A program made the translations under genes and the position numbers. Shown piece after piece: positions 59,001-64,000 of a DNA stretch of 64,000 nucleotides (position 1 is the stretch's first letter; every line of letters starts with the position of its first letter). Source of the DNA: Apiospora phragmitis (taxonomy: Eukaryota > Ascomycota > Sordariomycetes > Amphisphaeriales > Apiosporaceae); NCBI GenBank assembly GCA_038363925.1, contig JAQQWL010000001.1:1550001-1614000 (forward strand). Direction: 5' to 3'. Below the pieces are notes generated by a model, which was not told where the DNA came from, searched no databases, and saw only the letters and a list, made by a program, of their open reading frames with translations.

Positions 59001-60837
59001 GATAGGGAAGGATCCTGCCAGCGGCACCTCGATCAACAAGATCTCGTCAACTCTAAACCTGAGGACTGTTGCCATTCCCCGTCACCACCGGGGTGCCTGT
59101 TGTTGAGTTTGGAAACCGCCTGATGAATGCCTTATCCCAGGTAGGACCCTCTAATGGGGCCACAAGCCTGAACCAATCGGCTATTCTCAACCATCTTGGC
59201 AAGCACGCATTCAACAAAATGGGCAAGCTCAAGCTCGCTCATTATCTTGCCGATCTTGAGGAGAAGTATGGGCTTGTCGTTTACGTCGCCGGTAAGAAAC
59301 ATGAACCTTTTCCTTACAAATCACCCCTTCCAACTATGATGAGAAATCACATTCCAAAGCTTGTCTATGATGGAACAATAATACTCTAATTTTTTCCTGA
59401 TTGTTGAAATATATATCCTCTGCTTGGACCTGCAATACTTGCTTTGTTCGTCGCTAACCTGGCAATGCAGACACCAATGTCAATTCCCCATGGACGCAAA
59501 CTTGCATCACGCAAGCGGACTGTATTCTCCTTGTTGGGCTTGCAGAAGGGCCACCGGAGATCGGGGAGTACGAGCGGTTTATGCTGGGCCAGAAGTCGAC
59601 GGCTCGCAAGATTCTCGTCTTGCTACATGCTGATAGGTTTTCACCACCGGGCCTGACCCGGTCATGGCTACGGAATCGTGTTTGGATCAATGGTGGTCAT
59701 TACCATGTCCAGATGGCTTTCAGGACGAATGCTGTCCCCGTCCATCCCCCATCCCGGCGCATCGGAGCAACGTTGAAAGCGCGTGTTCAGATCCTACAAG
59801 CGGAAATATCAAAATACACGAGTCGTAAAATGCGCCACGAGCCGTACTATTCGCCTGAAGCAACCTACAAAGGGGACTTCCATCGGCTCGCCAGGCGCCT
59901 CTGCGGCAAGTCTATTGGCCTCGTCCTTGGCGGCGGCGGCGCTCGAGGTATTGCCCAGGTGGGAATCATTCGAGCTATGGAGGAGGCAGGGATTCCGATT
60001 GACATTGTCGGAGGGACTTCGATCGGGTCTTTTATCGGTGCTCTTTACGCGCGTCATGCCGACGTCGTTCCAATGTTCGGCCTGTCCAAGAAGTTCTCGG
60101 GCAGAATGGCGAGCATGTGGCGTTTTGCACTTGACCTGACCTACCCATCGGCTTCCTACACCACTGGGCATGAGTTCAATCGAGGCATCTTCAAGACTTT
60201 TGGCAACCACCAAATAGAAGACTTCTGGTTGGAGTATTATTGCAATACTACGAATATTAGCAAGAGCCGCGGCGAGATCCATACGAGTGGGTACGCCTGG
60301 CGATACGTGCGCGCATCAATGTCATTAGCTGGCTTGATACCGCCTCTGTGTGACGAAGGAAGCATGCTGCTTGATGGTGGCTATATTGACAACTTGACGG
60401 TGTCCCACATGAAGTCGATTGGTGCAGATGTCATCTTTGCCATCGATGTCGGCGCCTTGGACAACGACGCGCCTCAAACTTATGGGGACTCACTCTCGGG
60501 GGCTTGGGCGTTCTTCAACCGGTGGAACCCCTTGTCCACAACGCCTAACCCTCCAACTCTAGCTGAGATTCAAGGGAGGTTGGCATACGTTTCCAGTGTT
60601 GACGCTCTTGAGAGAGCGAAGACGATGCCTGGCTGCATCTACATGCGACCGCCTGTTGACGACTACGGCACGTTAGATTTTGGAAAGTTTGACGAGATCT
60701 ACGCGATGGGTCATAAGTTCGGCCAGGAGTTCCTCAACAAACTACGTGAAGATGGCGTCCTCCCAGCTGTTGTCGAGGAGACGGCAGCGAAGGCAGCTCT
60801 CCGAAGGACGATGGCACCGCGAAGAGCGAGTATTTGA
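56027..60837 (+). CDS. NTE1: Lysophospholipase NTE1 (patatin-like; one frame anomaly)
   Basis: Exons 56027-56289, 56349-59291, 59471-60837; about 1523 residues. Seen: N-terminal membrane segments ([34 protein letters not shown]), cyclic-nucleotide-binding-like domains ([17 protein letters not shown]...[79 protein letters not shown]), and a patatin domain. The patatin domain has GGGGARG (about residue 1222), nucleophile motif GTSIG (about 1250) and DGGYIDNL (about 1368). NTE1 deacylates phosphatidylcholine and lysophosphatidylcholine at the ER. In exon 2 the frame shifts at CCCC 59077-59080 between TVAI and [12 protein letters not shown]: one extra C, or two missing bases (family reads AILPVT), explains it; without correction a stop follows at 59103-59105. 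The deacylase domain itself is intact. Confidence 0.95.
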
Positions 60838-61515
60838 GTTATACAGGCCTAGAACCTAGCGATGAATTTATACATACCCATAGAGATAGAAATACAAAGC
60901 CACACATCAAGAAAGGAGAAACAGTCACACAATCGCAAGAAAGACCATGGGCTCTCGAGGCCCTATTCGAAAGGCTGAAAACCTACCCCATCGACTACTG
61001 CTTCGTAATCTCATATTTGGGGCGCTTGCTTCGGGAGAACCCCCCCCCCCAGCCACCCTCGAAGGCAACGTACCATTGTACGCGGGACTGCCTCCCAGGG
61101 AAGGTAGAAAGAAACCGTACCAAAAATGCTATCCAAACACCATCGTGGCGGTTCCAGCTTGGCATCTCGAGGGACAGTCACTCAGGATATCGTTTGGTGT
61201 ATTCGAAGAAGTGTCATGAAGACCATCGCGACTGTTACCGGATATGGTTGGTGGCCACCATTCGTGCTTGATTATTGATAGTCCCTTGCTTACTCAGTCC
61301 TTCGGAGACGTTCAACACGATCCAGCCTCCAGAACTTGCTCCTTACCATGGGTACCCGGCCGGGAAACTGCATAACCAACATGATGAGCTATCAGAGGAC
61401 TGAACACACTCAACTGTGGGTGGCCGGATTTGGGACCGCAGAGATTTGGATAGTACTGGGCCGCATTTTGGCTCGCTGAGGGCAAAGACATAGTTTGCGA
61501 GAGCAGGAGAACCTA
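60838..61515. other. Convergent intergenic region
   Basis: Between the 3' ends of NTE1 (+) and the F-box gene (-). No gene seen; a 10-base C run lies at about 61041-61050. Confidence 0.6.
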
Positions 61516-62873
61516 TTACGGGTACGAGTGATGTCGTAGAAACGGAGGCATCGAGGGCACGGAGTACCAATTCGGAAGAAAGGTCTGTAGTGGTGCCAGC
61601 TGGACCTTCTTCTCGCGACAAGCCCGCAAGAGCTCACTCATCCGCATCAGCTCGTTTGCTTCGTCATCCCAGGAAAACCAACGGCCAAACGGATTTTCGT
61701 GGGCACTGAGAAAGCGAGTATCAGTACATTTTCCCGAAAAGATATTGTCGACACAACTCACTACTGAACACAGACTGCTTCTCCCTGGCTCGGTAGTTTG
61801 TAGATTTTCCCATGCTCCTGTAGGTGCTGCTCCATCCCGTTGCGCGTATATCGCCGGTAAGGGAGGTCCCACGCAGGATAGCAGTTGCGTGGATAGTCGT
61901 ATGTTGCTGAGGAGTCCCCGGCAGCGCCACCAGCGTGTTCCTGGCCGCGGGACGCGCAAGCGCGGCAGAAGAAGCCCTCCTCCCATGTCTGTGACGTTTC
62001 GTCAAAGTAGGGAGCCCGGATGGTGGCGACGTAGCTCAGGACGTCGGGCTCGGCGCTGCGGTACTCCAGGATGGAGCAGCCATCGCCATCGCCATCGCCG
62101 CCGCCGCCGCCGCCACCCGCCACGCCGCACCGCTGCCGCCGCGCGCCAAACTTGGCAAATAAGGATGTGCGGTCGAAGGCGACGCGCCGCTTGCTCATGA
62201 CACCTTCCCCCATGTTTCCGTAGCTCCCCGGCGGCACCGAGATGTGCGGGAGGCCCGCCGCGATGGCGTCTCGCTGCAGACCCGTGTTCAGCGCTCGGCT
62301 GCGTCCGCCGCCCGTCGGGAAAACGGCCTTCCGGTACCGGTCCGCGCGCCAGCAGTGGTAGCATAAACGCTCGGCTGTAATTAGGTAGAAGAGGTCCCCG
62401 AACCGGCCGCAGCATTGGCACTCGGGGCTTCGGACACTCGCCGCGAGCTGCCGGAGACCGAAGCTGCGGCAGCGGAGGTGGAAGACAGCGCCCGCGAGCT
62501 GGGGACACGAGACCACCCTTTCGAAGTCTTTGAGGGTCGTCACGATGTGGCCGCACGATTTATTGGTCGCGACAAAGATGAGCAGGGAGCACATGTCGAG
62601 GTCCAACAGGATCTGCTGGAGAATCTCGAGGGGCAAGACAGCCAGGGCGCCAAGATCTAGCGGCCATGGCGGGCGATCGCTGAGAGCTCTCTCGTGAGAT
62701 CGAAAGAGCCGGACAGGATTGACCTCTCCGGCGGGAGTTCGCCAGTCACCGACGAACAGACCGGGACGAGGGGCGCGAAAGGTGTATTCGTCGAAGTCGG
62801 TGACGACTTCACCGCCACTCACTGACACGCAACATTCTTGGGGAGGCTTGCTAGCCAGGTAATCTTCGTCCAT
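61516..62873 (-). CDS. F-box protein with Cys-rich motif
   Basis: Two exons, minus strand: 62873-61762 and 61705-61516; 433 residues. The donor chosen is GTGAGT (the junction reads VCVQYAHENPFGRW); GTAGTG four bases upstream would not keep phase equally well with consensus. The F-box lies at about 76-110 (LAVLPLEILQQILLDLDMCSLLIFVATNKS). A zinc-like Cys pair follows: CQCC at 152-155 and CYHC at 171-174, separated by GRFGDLFYLITAERL, as in many fungal F-box proteins. Then come a poly-Gly/Asp run and a C-terminal segment ending MPPFLRHHSYP. F-box proteins recruit substrates to SCF ubiquitin ligases via Skp1; no substrate domain is recognisable here. Start at MDEDYLASK because the further upstream frame lacks an ATG. 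Confidence 0.85.
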
Positions 62874-64000
62874 TACTGTACAAGCCAAATTATATGCAAA
62901 AGCCTGGTAATGAGAAGGTCGTAAGCAACACGGCTCCAGGGAAAGCTAGGAGCCAGGAGATCAAAGACATATCTCGCCGGGGTAGGTCTTGTCGAATAAT
63001 GGTCAGCCACATACTATAAAGCTCGGGCATTATACAGCACACCAGACACGTGGGATTGCGGGTCTAGATGCTCGACGCGAGGGTCCTTTGCCGGAAAGCC
63101 GGGACTGGACTATGTCAGTGTGAATAGGCCATCATCCCTCGTTGCTTCCCTTTGATAACTCCCGAATAAATCGTGGTGGTTTTCCACAGCCAATCAACAA
63201 CAATGGGGGGTTCTAATCAATAACATGATTGATGGTCAGACGACCGCGCCATTCTCTCTTCCCATGGAGGAGGCATAGCGACGGCTTATCAGCCTGATGC
63301 TTCTGGGCTTCCTAGATAAGGTGAGGTGAATCAAGAAGTAGACCCCGATTTCCTAAGCGATCTAGCTGGCCCCTACCAGTATGCGTGGATGTATGGTGCG
63401 TAGAGATGGTATATTGCCATTGGTCTATTCCATGGTTTTATCTTGAGCCTTGCAGTTGCTCCTTTCGGAGCTCGTATCCCGAGGTCTGATTCGATGGGAT
63501 AGAGTGCATGTGCAACCAAGAGGATGCCCAGAGATCAAGCAGACACACCAGCAATATGTGGGGTGTTTCGAGGAGCAGTCTAGGCCTGCGGAGAAGGCAT
63601 TTCAGAAATACCATTTGGCTTTTGCCAGGTGCACGATACAGATTGCCCCAATACGATGGTGGGCAATTGATTCAGATTGTCACTGGCTCGCTTGGTGATG
63701 GTGTCGAGAAGGCACGTCCCCGGCTCAACGCCTTGGATATCTCGTAACTCAATTATAAGAAGCTATTCCAGAATGGTAAGAGTATAAAATTAGGACAGAG
63801 TTGAGCTTCGAGTGCCATAGAAAGTATTGAATAGAAATCCTAGGTAGCATAGCAAACACATCTTGAGGAGGGCCAGCCGTCATGTCACACCACTGACAAC
63901 TAAGAGCTGATTTGGGGTGACTAATCATTTCCAATTGCATTAGGTACTTGGAGGCCCGTGCGTCTTGGGGATGAATACGCCCACACCCAACTTCCTCCTC
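62874..64000. other. Intergenic to window end
   Basis: Presumed promoter of the F-box gene; no further gene supported. Plus-strand frames at 63450-63747 overlap each other and have no recognisable content. Confidence 0.55.

Overview
The window is nuclear DNA of a filamentous ascomycete (Pezizomycotina; the protein content looks Sordariomycete-like, genus not assignable from sequence alone). Evidence: split genes with short introns (about 50-170 nt) carrying GTAAGT/GTATGT-type donors and CTAAC/CTGAC branch sites, fungus-typical proteins (Hog1 MAP kinase, group III G-alpha, PEX12, NTE1, Zn-finger plus fungal_trans regulator, SAP30, DUF4360), and long gene-free spacers rich in short TAGGTAGG/ACCTAGGT words. 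No virus, plasmid, CRISPR, rRNA, recognisable transposon or convincing tRNA was seen.

Layout. 1-4697 (+): 3' part of an unrecognised gene, then an eIF4E-binding 4E-T-like protein. 6093-20558 (all -): HOG1, glycogen phosphorylase and a GNA-3/MagA-type G-alpha subunit, a stress/nutrient-signalling stretch. 20559-26497: 5.9 kb gene-free, separating divergent genes. 26498-29859 (+): large SH3/Cys-His protein. 30604-36108 (all -): PEX12, mitochondrial DnaJ MDJ1, SAP30. 36109-43915: 7.8 kb gene-free. 43916-53062 (+): C2H2/fungal_trans regulator, mitochondrial NAPE-PLD-like hydrolase, a broken peptidyl-tRNA hydrolase, a secreted DUF4360 protein. 53699-54687 (-): eIF2-alpha, divergent from NTE1 (56027-60837, +). 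61516-62873 (-): F-box protein. Most genes are ordinary housekeeping or signalling genes.

Two things stand out. First, about ten single-base length changes, nearly all one-base losses in short homopolymers, interrupt otherwise well conserved reading frames (glycogen phosphorylase x3, the regulator x3, and one each in MDJ1, the SH3 gene, the first gene and NTE1). Splice-phase arithmetic independently demands the missing bases, so I read these as consensus sequence errors, not real mutations. Second, the peptidyl-tRNA hydrolase keeps all its catalytic motifs but carries three amber codons, each explainable by one C-to-T change in a CpA context, plus a frameshift. That pattern looks like a real, possibly RIP-touched pseudogene. 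I did not find a convincing new multi-gene system. The least explained protein architecture is the CxxC...CxxC...HxxxH plus SH3 arrangement in the 26498-29859 gene.
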